A stretch of DNA of 64,000 bases from Pelagibius sp965227505 (lineage in GTDB: Bacteria > Pseudomonadota > Alphaproteobacteria > Kiloniellales > Kiloniellaceae). The notes under the pieces were generated by a model, which was not told the origin of the DNA, made no database searches, and saw only the letters and a program-made list of their open reading frames with translations. Positions 52,124 through 60,279 of the stretch are shown here, piece after piece. The translations under genes and the position numbers were made by a program. Position 1 is the first letter of the stretch, and the number at the start of each line of letters is the position of its first letter. The DNA lies in contig NZ_OZ245757.1 in NCBI RefSeq assembly GCF_965227505.1, positions 124,001-188,000 of the forward strand, read 5' to 3'.

Positions 52124-52696
52124 ATGCACGTCGGGGGAAGCTTTGCCGCCAGGGTCCTGGCGGCGGCCACGCTTTCGATTCTTGTAGCGGGCTGCACCGG
52201 GGCTGGCTCCCTGCCGCCGCTGCCGGCCCAGGTGGAGGGACCCTATAAGCTGGGGGCCGGCGACAGGGTCCGCCTTGTTGTCTTCGGTCAGGACGAACTC
52301 ACCGGGGAGTACCTGGTCAGCGACTCCGGCTTTGTAACCGTTCCGTTGATCGGCGCGGTCGATGCGGAGGGTATGAGCGTTCAGGAGCTCGAAAACGCAG
52401 TCTCCGGGAAGCTTGCCGAAGGCATTCTGGTCGCGCCGAACACCACGGTCGAAATCGCGACCTACCGGCCGTTCTATATCCTCGGCGAGACAAAGGCGCC
52501 GGGACAGTACCCCTTCGTGCCGCGCATGACGGTGCTCACGGCGGTTTCGATCAGCGGGGGCTTCACCTTCAGGGCGGATCAGGACACCGTCTCGATCACC
52601 CGCGAAGTCGACGGCGAGCTGGCGGAATTCAGGGCCGATCCGCTGGCCTTCGTGCAGCCGGGCGATGTGATCAACGTTTACGAACGCTACTTCTAG
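52124..52696 (+). CDS. Polysaccharide export lipoprotein (Wza/ExoF-like)
   Basis: A 190-residue outer-membrane export protein. The signal peptide ends in lipobox LVAGC (Cys about residue 25), so it should be lipidated. The Poly_export domain is YKLGAGDRVRLVVFGQDELTGEYLVSDSG (split in two by position 42-70), followed by the SLBB-like region FYILGETKAPGQYPF. It is short compared with Wza (about 360), which is normal for ExoF-type partners. A very strong ribosome-binding site precedes it. It would work with the Wzc/ExoP kinase at 36483 to form the export channel. Confidence 0.92.
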   Translation: MHVGGSFAARVLAAATLSILVAGCTGAGSLPPLPAQVEGPYKLGAGDRVRLVVFGQDELTGEYLVSDSGFVTVPLIGAVDAEGMSVQELENAVSGKLAEGILVAPNTTVEIATYRPFYILGETKAPGQYPFVPRMTVLTAVSISGGFTFRADQDTVSITREVDGELAEFRADPLAFVQPGDVINVYERYF

Positions 52697-52735
52697 GCGG
52701 TTCCCATTTCTGCTTTCGTTGATCTTGTCGCGGCG

Positions 52736-54038
52736 TTGCCGCCGACGCTGGCTTCGCGACGCTCGAATACCGGGCCCGATACCCGGCCCGGTATCGGGCC
52801 CGACCCCTCCGCCCGGCGGCGCTGTCGTGTACTGCCGCTGGCCCCGGCCGTGCTGGCTGGCGCTCTCGCAGTTCCGCTGGCTGCCACCCCTGCGGCCGCG
52901 CAGGAAGGCGACGAACCTGTCGCCGTGCTGGACCGGCCGCGAGACGCCTTTGATGCCAAGGGGCTCGACCTGGGCGGATTTCGCCTGTTCCCGCGCCTTA
53001 ACATCAGCGAGACCTATGACGACAACATCTTTGCCGACGAGGACGGGGAGCAGGACGATTTCATCACCTCTGTCGCCGCTTCTCTGGTCGCCCGGAGCGA
53101 ATGGTCACGCCACAGCCTGCGCATTGCCGGCCGGGTCCGCGATCAGTCTTTTCTCGACAACTCCAGTCAGGACCGCACCGAATATCTGATCCGTCCGCAA
53201 CTGCGGCTGGATCTGGCGGAACGCAGCCAGGCCGACTTCGGCGCCGAGCACAGCCGACAGGTTATCGGCCGCGACGACCCGGAGGATACCGGCGACGAGG
53301 AGCCCACCGAGTTCAATCGCTTTCAGGGGAACGCGGGGTACATCCATCGTTTCAACCGGATTTCGCTGGGCGGGAGCTTCCAGGTGCGCCGGGACGACTA
53401 CATCTCAGGCGGCGACGACGACCGGGGATCAGTTCGGCCTGCCGATCGGCTATGAAGTGTCGACCATCACAAATGTCACCTTGCAGCCGTTTTTCCGCAT
53501 CCGGGATTTCGATGAACTGGACGAGACGGGCGCGGACCGCGATGCACGGGCCGGCGGCGCCACAATCGGGATCGAGACCGAGCTGACCCGGCTTGTCCAT
53601 GTCGGCCTGGATGTCGGCTTTATCGCCAACGACTTTGAGGACCCCGATTTCGACGACGATATCGACTTCATCGTCGACGGCGACGTCACTTGGTACGTGA
53701 CCGGACTGACCACCGTGACCGGTCGGCTCGCGCGCCGGGATATCGCGACCAACACGCCGGGTTCTTCGTCGAAAACCCAGTCTACGGTTGCCGCCGAGGT
53801 TCAGCATGAGCTGCTGCGCAACGTTCTGGTCGTTGCCGAGGCGCGCTACGTCCAGGATGATTTTCGCGAGGTCGACAGAACCGACGACCGCGCCATCTTC
53901 GGCCTCGGCGCGGAGTATCTCATAAATCGCTACGTCTCGATCGGCGCGGACTATCGCTTCGTGCAGCGTTGGTCGGACAGTGAGGATCGGGACTTCACCC
54001 GCAATCTCGTGACGCTGGGCCTGCGGACGAAGTTTTAG
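52736..54038 (+). pseudogene. Outer membrane beta-barrel protein gene, frameshifted
   Basis: Two frames together encode one barrel protein of about 433 residues. The first (52736-53455) has a signal peptide ending AAAQ and the strands LNISETYDDNIFADEDGEQ and RISLGGSFQVRRDDYISGG. The second (from about 53424, continuing to 54038) resumes with DQFGLPIGYEVSTITNVTLQ and ends NLVTLGLRTKF, a typical barrel C-terminus with a final Phe. Removing one G from the run GGGG at 53424-53427 joins them perfectly. It is either a real mutation, phase variation or a sequencing error. The TTG start is uncertain. The domain resembles BBP2-type barrels found in exopolysaccharide loci. Confidence 0.75.
52771..52802 (+). 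repeat. Perfect 13-base-pair hairpin between the export genes
   Basis: CGGGCCCGATACC (52771-52783) pairs exactly with GGTATCGGGCCCG (52790-52802) around a 6-base loop. It has no following T-run, so it is not a classical terminator. It lies 75 bases after the export lipoprotein gene and inside the annotated start of the barrel gene, before its signal peptide, where it could stabilise the upstream message or reduce barrel translation. Confidence 0.8.
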
Positions 54039-54052
54039 AACGAAGTCCTGGA

Positions 54053-55480
54053 TCAGGCGTTCCGGTCAGGCCAGGCGGCGGGGTGGCTGCCAAGGGGAAC
54101 GCTTGGCCGCGCGAAGCGGGCGGGGGTTTGCGACATCTCTGCAGCATGGCGAATGGCGCTGAGCCGGCCGAAACCGGAGTCCTGGGTTTCCATCAGGCTT
54201 TCCAGATAGCGCTCCCCCGGTTCGGGGCAATCGTGTCCGCCGGCAATCCGGCCGAGGCTCTGCAGCCAGCGGCCGCTGCGCGCCAGAGAGACGCGGACGT
54301 GCCAGCTTCCGCCCTCCCGGGCGCGCCGGACCAGAGCGGCGATAGCGCCCAAGGCCATGAGGTAGCCGGAGGCGTGGTCAAGCGCCTGACAGGGCAGTTC
54401 CCGGGGGCCTTCCGCCCCGGCTGCCTCCGCTTCCGCGTAATTGATCCCGCTGGCGGTCTGGACCAGGGAGTCGAAGCCCCGGCGCGCCGCCCAGGGTCCG
54501 TCGTAGCCATAGGCATTGAGGGAGACATAGACGACACCGGGCCGCAGGGCTGCGGCTTCCACCGGTCCGAAACCATGGCCTGCGACTGCCCCGGGGCGGT
54601 AGCCCTGGATGAAAACATCGGCCTCGCGCAGAAGGCGGGCCAGTCCCTCGCGTCCGTTCGCTTGGCGCAGGTCCAAGTGGGCTGAAAGCTTGCCGCGGCC
54701 GCTGTCGATCACCAGGGGTTCGATGAACGGCAGATGGGGGCCGGCGATCCGCATGACCTCTGCGCCGTGAGCGGCCAGGGCCCGGCCGGCGACCGGGCCG
54801 GCAATGATGCGCGTCAGGTCCAGAACGCGAAGGCCGCCCAAAGGGCGTGGCGCCGCCAGCGGCGGCTCCGCCGCGCTCTCCCCTATCCGCTCTATGGATA
54901 GGAGAGGCTGCCGGGCGAGCGCCGCGCCCTGAGGGCTGTCCAGCCATTCGCCCGGACTGCGCATCAAGGTGGCCACGAGGCCGCGCTCGGCCACTGCGTC
55001 CTCGAAGTCCGCCGCCTGCCAGCCGTCGAGGGCCTGCTGCACCGCCGCGCGCTCATAAGCGCAGTCCAGAAGGGCGAGAATGCCGTCGCGGTGGTGGGGG
55101 AAGTTGGTATGCAGGCGCACCCAGCGCCCGTCCCCGGTGCGGTAGACACCCGCAATGGGGTCCCAAAGACGCTGCGGCGCCTTGCCGTCGACGCGAAACA
55201 GGCGCTCGCTGCGGAATTCGCAGGCGGCATGCTGCATATCGACAGCAACTTCCTGCTCCGCGCCGCCGCGCAGCCGCCAGAGGGCGTCGGCTGCCAAAGC
55301 CGTTGCAGCGATGGTCACCTGCGCGAGTGTTCCCACCGCGAAGGAGGAGGGCAGGACCGGCTCGCTGCCGGTGAGCTCAGCCGTGTCGGCCAGCCCTCCG
55401 TCCAGTCCTGCGAGCGCCAGCAGGTCGCGCAGAACCGCCCGCGGGGCGGGCGGCGGTGTTGTCGGGAAGGGAGCGGTCAC
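54053..55480 (-). CDS. CoA-transferase family III (CaiB/BaiF) protein
   Basis: A 475-residue protein of the class III CoA-transferases, which move CoA between carboxylic acids through an aspartyl-CoA intermediate. The C-terminal half has the family core: LGGLRVLDLTRIIAGPVAGR, GAEVMRI, GKLSAHLDLRQANGREGLARLL, ADVFIQGYRPGAV and a Tyr-rich AYGYDGPWAARRGFDSLVQ. The N-terminal half is a second, more divergent copy of the domain, as in double-domain members. The catalytic Asp position is not clear by eye. The operon reads into it from the DUF2783 and monooxygenase genes, with a four-base overlap. Confidence 0.85.
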   Translation of the reverse strand: MTAPFPTTPPPAPRAVLRDLLALAGLDGGLADTAELTGSEPVLPSSFAVGTLAQVTIAATALAADALWRLRGGAEQEVAVDMQHAACEFRSERLFRVDGKAPQRLWDPIAGVYRTGDGRWVRLHTNFPHHRDGILALLDCAYERAAVQQALDGWQAADFEDAVAERGLVATLMRSPGEWLDSPQGAALARQPLLSIERIGESAAEPPLAAPRPLGGLRVLDLTRIIAGPVAGRALAAHGAEVMRIAGPHLPFIEPLVIDSGRGKLSAHLDLRQANGREGLARLLREADVFIQGYRPGAVAGHGFGPVEAAALRPGVVYVSLNAYGYDGPWAARRGFDSLVQTASGINYAEAEAAGAEGPRELPCQALDHASGYLMALGAIAALVRRAREGGSWHVRVSLARSGRWLQSLGRIAGGHDCPEPGERYLESLMETQDSGFGRLSAIRHAAEMSQTPARFARPSVPLGSHPAAWPDRNA

Positions 55481-55674
55481 CGCTTGGGCCGGGCGGCGGC
55501 GATGGCTTCCTGCAGAACCCGCATATCGCCGATGTGATTGGCGAGCAGCAGGATCAGCTTGGCGTTGACCTTGGTGCTCTCCTCCGGGGCAAGGTCCCGG
55601 TGCAGTTCCGTCAGCGCTGCGTAGAAGTCGTCGGGGGCGTCAAGCCCCGGCTCGGTGATCAGGTGTTCGGGCAT
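55477..55674 (-). CDS. DUF2783 family small protein
   Basis: A 65-residue protein matching DUF2783: APDDFYAALTELHRDLAPEES followed by NAKLILLLANHIGDMRVLQEAI (each shortened here). The family occurs next to FAD-dependent aromatic hydroxylases, exactly as here, and is thought to be a small partner of unknown role. It starts just after the monooxygenase stop and overlaps the CoA-transferase start by four bases, so all three are translationally linked. Confidence 0.8.
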   Translation of the reverse strand: MPEHLITEPGLDAPDDFYAALTELHRDLAPEESTKVNAKLILLLANHIGDMRVLQEAIAAARPKR

Positions 55675-55680
55675 AGGGCC

Positions 55681-57345
55681 TCACGGAAGAGCAAGAGACT
55701 TGGCCATGGCCGCGCTGACAGCCTCTGCTTGGAGCGCGGGCCAACGCCCGGCCAGGTGCTGGTCCGGGCGGACCAGATAGAAGCTGCCGGGCCCGGCGCC
55801 GTAACGTTCGGCGAAAAGACCCTCGCTGTCTACCCAGGCGGTCTCGCGGTCCCCTGCGGCGGCATCGGGGGAGCGGATGGTCAGCACCGGAAGCTTCGGC
55901 TCGGCCTCCGCGAGCCGCGCGACGTGGTCTTCATTTTCAGGTGCAGCACCCGCCCCGCGATAATGCAGGCCGAAGAAACCGCCTGACAGGAGTTGCAGCA
56001 GCCAGGTTCTCTCGTTGCCGCGGGTCAGCGGAGCATCGGCACAGGGCGCGCCGACGGGAAGGCCCGGCTGCGCCGCTTCGGGCATCGTGAGGAGTGCCGA
56101 CCCGGCCAGGGTTGCCGGCCGCGAAAGACGCCCGGAGTTCACCAGTTGCCGGGCGAAGGGATAGTCCGCCGCAAGCTCCAGGGTGGCGTCGCGAAAAGCC
56201 TGGCTGATCGCGTTCTTCGGCGTGATGAAGTCGGTGCTGCGGGTGGAATTCAGGATGTTCTCGTCGGCAGCGGGTATGCGCTCCGCATCGTAGCTGTCCA
56301 GCAGCCGTTCCGCTGCCTCGCCCTTCAAGACGGCGGCCAGCTTCCAGCAGAGGTTGTCGCTGTCCTGCAGGCCGCCGTTGCCGCCGCGGGCCCCGAAGGG
56401 CGAAACCTGGTGGGCGGAGTCGCCGATGAAGAAAATGCGGCCGTGGCGAAACCGTTCCAGCCGTCGGCACTGGAAGGTGTAGACGGAGACCCAGTCGATC
56501 TCGAAATCGACGTCCTCGCCCAGCATGGCCTTCAGACGCGGCATCACGCGCTCCGGACGCTTCTCCTCTTCCGGATCGGCGTCCCAGCCGAGCTGCAGGT
56601 CAATCCGCCAGACGTTGTCCGGCTGGCGGTGCAGCAACGCCGACTGGCCGGGGTGAAAGGGCGGGTCGAACCAGAACCAGCGTTCGCTGGGAAAATCGGC
56701 CTTCATGACCACGTCGCAGATCAGGAAGCGGTCGCGAAAGACCTGGCCGCTGAAGTCGAGGTCCAAGGTCCTGCGGACCGTGCTTCTGGCCCCATCGGCC
56801 GCCAGCAGGTAGTCGCAGGTCAGTTTGTAGGCGCCATCGGGTGTGTCGATTTCCAGCGCCGCTCCGCTTTCACCCGGGTCCACGGCGACGACGCGGTTCT
56901 TCCAGCGCAGGTCGACCAAGCCCGTCTCCCTGGCTCGCTCGACCAGCCATTCCTCGGCGTAGTACTGCTGCAGATTGATAAATGCAGGCCAGCGGTGGCC
57001 ACCTTCGGGCAACAGATCGAAGTCATAGATCATGCTGCCGCGCCAGAAGACCTTGCCCTTGTTCCAGGTCACGCCCTTGGCCTGAAGCTGCGAGCCGAGG
57101 CCGAGCCGGTCGAGGATTTCCAGGCTGCGCTTGGCAAAGCAGATGGCGCGGGAGCCGAAGCTGACGGTGTCGTCGTCGTCCAGGACGACCGTGGCGATGC
57201 CCTGCTGGGCGAGATCGACCGCCGCCGCGAGGCCAACGAGGCCGGCCCCGACGATGACCACCGGGTGGTGGGCGGCGTCCGCGCCTGAGTCCTGATCGGC
57301 ACTGCGGCGATAGGGGTAGCGCGGGTTTTGATAGGTCTTGGGCAT
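55681..57345 (-). CDS. FAD-dependent aromatic monooxygenase (MhpA-like)
   Basis: A 554-residue class A flavin hydroxylase. The N-terminal Rossmann motif is VVIVGAGLVGLAAAVDLAQQ, the second FAD motif is GDSAHQVSPFGARGGNGGLQD, and the substrate region in between has YLLAADGARSTVRRTLDLDF (the DG motif). A C-terminal thioredoxin-like extension is present, as in phenol/3-(3-hydroxyphenyl)propionate hydroxylases. Homology begins at the ATG 57345. With the CoA-transferase, the MBL protein and a TRAP importer it forms a likely pathway for an aromatic acid, substrate unknown. Confidence 0.9.
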   Translation of the reverse strand: MPKTYQNPRYPYRRSADQDSGADAAHHPVVIVGAGLVGLAAAVDLAQQGIATVVLDDDDTVSFGSRAICFAKRSLEILDRLGLGSQLQAKGVTWNKGKVFWRGSMIYDFDLLPEGGHRWPAFINLQQYYAEEWLVERARETGLVDLRWKNRVVAVDPGESGAALEIDTPDGAYKLTCDYLLAADGARSTVRRTLDLDFSGQVFRDRFLICDVVMKADFPSERWFWFDPPFHPGQSALLHRQPDNVWRIDLQLGWDADPEEEKRPERVMPRLKAMLGEDVDFEIDWVSVYTFQCRRLERFRHGRIFFIGDSAHQVSPFGARGGNGGLQDSDNLCWKLAAVLKGEAAERLLDSYDAERIPAADENILNSTRSTDFITPKNAISQAFRDATLELAADYPFARQLVNSGRLSRPATLAGSALLTMPEAAQPGLPVGAPCADAPLTRGNERTWLLQLLSGGFFGLHYRGAGAAPENEDHVARLAEAEPKLPVLTIRSPDAAAGDRETAWVDSEGLFAERYGAGPGSFYLVRPDQHLAGRWPALQAEAVSAAMAKSLALP

Positions 57346-57368
57346 GCCCGGCGGCGTTCTGACTGCGG

Positions 57369-58325
57369 CTAGCCCTGTTCCAGGGCGCGCCACATCTCCA
57401 CGTCGCGCTCTGCAGTCCAGATCCTGGGGTCGGCGATCCCGGACGCCTCGTCGTAGGCCCGCGCGACGTCGAAGGGCATGCAGTGCTCGAAGATCACCCA
57501 GCCGCCGAACCTGGGCTCGAGCCGCTCGAAGGTCTCGCCGTAGATGTCCTTCAGCGGCTTGCCCTCCGCCACGCCCTTGGCGACCGATTGGTACATCTCG
57601 GTCAGGAAGGCCTGGGTGCCGGCGATGCTCTCCTCCACGGCTTCAGGGGTCTTCAGGGCCGCTCCGCGCCCGGGCACCAGTTTCTCCGCCCCGAGCTCAC
57701 GCAGGCGACCCAGCGTCTCAGGCCAGTCCTTCAGATAGGCGTCGCCGGTGTAGGGCGTGGCGCCGAACTCCACCAGGTCGCCGGCGAAGAGCACCTTTTC
57801 CTTTGGCAGCCAGACCACGGTGTCGCCCTTGGTGTGGCCGCGGCCGAGCTGCAGGATCTGCACCTCGCGCTGGCCCAGATGGAGGGTGAGGGACTTCTCG
57901 AAGATCACGTTCGGCCAGGTGAGGCCGGGCACCGTCTCCACCGACTGGAAGAGCCGTGGAAAGCGCCCGACTTCGGACTCGTAGTCCTGCTGGCCACGCT
58001 CGACGATCAGGTCGTGGGTGTCACGGCTGGCAATGATCTGGCGGGCGCCGTAAGCCGAGGCGCCGAGTACGCGCACGGCGTGATAGTGACTCAGCACGAC
58101 GTAGTCGATGGGCTTGTCGGTCACTTCGCGGATGCGGTCGATCACGCCCTGGGCCATGACGGGCGTCGCCTGGGTGTCAACCACCATGACCGAGTCATCG
58201 CCGACGATGATGCCTGAGTTGGGGTCGCCCTCCGCCGTGTAGGCATAGAGCCCCTCGGCCAGCTCTTCGAAGGTGATTGTCTTTCCGTCCAGGTCGCCCT
58301 GGGATGCGAAGGCCTTACCCGCCAT
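57369..58325 (-). CDS. MBL-fold hydrolase-like protein with altered metal motif
   Basis: A 318-residue metallo-beta-lactamase-fold protein. The motif that normally reads HxHxDH is HYHAVR (in VVLSHYHAVRVLGA), so the Asp and the last His of the zinc site are missing. Later positions remain: GRGHTKGD and FAGDLVEFG. I recall the same HYHAVR form in related alphaproteobacterial proteins beside FAD hydroxylases, suggesting a family trait rather than decay. The ATG 58325 follows an AGGAGAGG site. Its role in the aromatic pathway is unknown; it could be a single-metal or non-hydrolytic enzyme. Confidence 0.8.
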   Translation of the reverse strand: MAGKAFASQGDLDGKTITFEELAEGLYAYTAEGDPNSGIIVGDDSVMVVDTQATPVMAQGVIDRIREVTDKPIDYVVLSHYHAVRVLGASAYGARQIIASRDTHDLIVERGQQDYESEVGRFPRLFQSVETVPGLTWPNVIFEKSLTLHLGQREVQILQLGRGHTKGDTVVWLPKEKVLFAGDLVEFGATPYTGDAYLKDWPETLGRLRELGAEKLVPGRGAALKTPEAVEESIAGTQAFLTEMYQSVAKGVAEGKPLKDIYGETFERLEPRFGGWVIFEHCMPFDVARAYDEASGIADPRIWTAERDVEMWRALEQG

Positions 58326-58685
58326 CCTGCCGTCCTCTCCTAACTGTTCGCCGAGGGTCCGCTTCTCGGCGTCGCCCAGTGTGTTTACCCTGCGTGCTTG
58401 CACCGTTTGTGCGCAAATTTCTGTCCCAAGATGTAACCGTCAAGTCCTTCGGGAGCGCAAGCGTCAGCCGAAGTGCCGGCAAGCTGCACTACTCCCGGTA
58501 ATCGCTACCGGTGCCCCTATTGACCGTCGAACGCGGCATGCGATCTAATGCAGGGAGTATCGCAAAAGGCGAAAGACGGCGCGACCCACCTCTTGCGGCC
58601 GGAGATCAGCCGGCCAATCCCGGATCACGCGCCGCAGTCTGCGGCAAGCCGCGCCCGGCCCTGCCGGCAATGAGAGGGGGTAGCG
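58326..58685. promoter_or_regulatory. Divergent control region between the MBL and TRAP operons
   Basis: 360 bases without a gene, between two operons read outward. An imperfect palindrome TTGCAC-CGTTT-GTGCGCAA at 58398-58416 could be an operator for a regulator of both. The MarR gene at 62311 is one candidate, but that is only inference. No clear -35/-10 pair was assigned. Confidence 0.35.
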
Positions 58686-59696
58686 ATGACACTGTTGAGA
58701 ACCTGTATGTCCGCTTTGCTGGGGGCTGTGGTGGCCGTCGGCGCCGGAATCTCCGCCGCCCAGGCGGCCGAGGAGTGGCGGATGGCGCACAAGATGCCGC
58801 CCGACAGCCCGGAAGGAAAAGTCTTCCAGCGCTTTGCCGATCTGACCGAGGAGTACAGCGGCGGCAAGCTGAAAATCAAAATGTACCCGAACGAGCAGCT
58901 CGGCAAGACCAACGCGGTGATGGAGCAGCTCAAGCTGGGCACCGTGCATCTCTATGCCGAGGGCTCCACCTACATGAAGAAGTGGGTGCCCGAAATCACC
59001 TGGATCAGTGCCGCGTTTCTCTTCGACGACCGCGATCACTGGGTGCGGTTCATGAACAGCGACATGGCCAAGGGCTGGTTCGAGGAAGCCTCGAAGCAGG
59101 CCGGTGTCGGCGTGCTGGGCGATCCCACGGCCATCATTCGCGGGCCCTACCGAGTGATGGTGGCGAATGAGGACGTGCGCAGCTACGAGGATATGAAGGG
59201 CCTGAAGCTGCGCATGCATCCCAACAAGACGGCGATTGCCACCTGGACCCATCTGGGGGCGGAGGTGAAGACCCTCGCCTGGACCGACGTCTATCAGGCC
59301 ATCGACAAGAAGATCGTCGGCGCGGTGAACAGCCCCATCGCCCTCGTCGAGTCCATGCGGTTCTACGAGGTGGCGCCCCACGTGGTCCGTCATGACGAGT
59401 ACTACCAATCGATTGGTTTCATGACCAACCAGGCGGCTTACGACAAGCTCGCCCCGGAGCTGCAGGATGCCGTCAACCGCGCTTACGTCGATGCCGGTGC
59501 CTACAGCCACGACATCATGGGGACGGCAGCGGAGGAGTCGATCGCCCGCATGAAAGAACAGGGCGTGACCTTCGTGAACATCGACCGTACGCCCTTCGTC
59601 GAATCCATGGCGCAGTTCTATCAGGACCTGGAATCCCAAGGCGAACTGCCCGAGGGCTTCCTGGCGATGGTCGAGGCGACACGGGCGCCGCAGTAA
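58686..59696 (+). CDS. TRAP transporter substrate-binding protein (DctP)
   Basis: A 336-residue periplasmic binding protein of the TRAP type. The signal peptide (first 27 residues) is followed by the DctP features HKMPPDSPEGKVFQRFADL, YPNEQLGKTNAVMEQLKLG, a conserved arginine in GLKLRMHPNK that grips the substrate carboxylate, and a C-terminal EGFLAMVE segment. GAGAGGGGG precedes the ATG. It begins the operon with DctQ and DctM and probably captures an organic acid fed to the adjacent catabolic genes. Confidence 0.93.
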   Translation: MTLLRTCMSALLGAVVAVGAGISAAQAAEEWRMAHKMPPDSPEGKVFQRFADLTEEYSGGKLKIKMYPNEQLGKTNAVMEQLKLGTVHLYAEGSTYMKKWVPEITWISAAFLFDDRDHWVRFMNSDMAKGWFEEASKQAGVGVLGDPTAIIRGPYRVMVANEDVRSYEDMKGLKLRMHPNKTAIATWTHLGAEVKTLAWTDVYQAIDKKIVGAVNSPIALVESMRFYEVAPHVVRHDEYYQSIGFMTNQAAYDKLAPELQDAVNRAYVDAGAYSHDIMGTAAEESIARMKEQGVTFVNIDRTPFVESMAQFYQDLESQGELPEGFLAMVEATRAPQ

Positions 59697-59699
59697 GCG

Positions 59700-60260
59700 G
59701 TGTCGGGGGGAAAACACCTTGAAGGCGGGCCGCTGGCGCGGCTCGCCTTTCAGTTGGACGTATGGCTGGAGAGGCTCGGCCAGGTCTTTCTGGTGATCGC
59801 CAACCTCTGTCTCCTGCTGATGCTGATTGGCACGGCAGCGACCATTCTGCTGCGTCCGCTCAATCTCTCGTTCTATTGGATCTGGCCCTGGACGATGCAG
59901 TTCTTCGTCTGGATGTCGTTTTTCGGCTTCTATGCGGTCTACCGTTTCCGCAAGGACATTGCCGTCGACTTCGTGGTGCTGCGCCTGGGGGGCGGCGCAA
60001 TGCGCGGCACGCGCTATTTCGTCGCCCTGGTGGTGATGACGGTGACGGGCGTGATCCTGCTGCAGATGCCCACCATCATCGCATCCCAGGTCGGGGTGAT
60101 CGATGCCGTGGTGACGCCCTGGGGCGAACTGGAGCGCTACACCCTCTCGATCCCGCTGGGCATCTCCTGTTTTCTGATCTTCGTGAACGCCCTGCTGGAC
60201 TTCGTGAAGGCTTGGTTGGACTGGCCGGAGCCGCACACGCTCCCCGCCGTGGACAGCTAG
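59700..60260 (+). CDS. TRAP transporter small permease (DctQ)
   Basis: A 186-residue membrane protein with four helices, typical of the small TRAP subunit. The signature FVWMSFFGFYAVYRFRKDIAVDF (split here) lies in the middle and the loop LQMPTIIASQVG follows. A GTG start sits three bases after the DctP stop. It is needed to assemble the transport complex with DctM. Confidence 0.88.
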   Translation: MSGGKHLEGGPLARLAFQLDVWLERLGQVFLVIANLCLLLMLIGTAATILLRPLNLSFYWIWPWTMQFFVWMSFFGFYAVYRFRKDIAVDFVVLRLGGGAMRGTRYFVALVVMTVTGVILLQMPTIIASQVGVIDAVVTPWGELERYTLSIPLGISCFLIFVNALLDFVKAWLDWPEPHTLPAVDS

Positions 60261-60279
60261 GAACAGGTCGGGGGAAACC

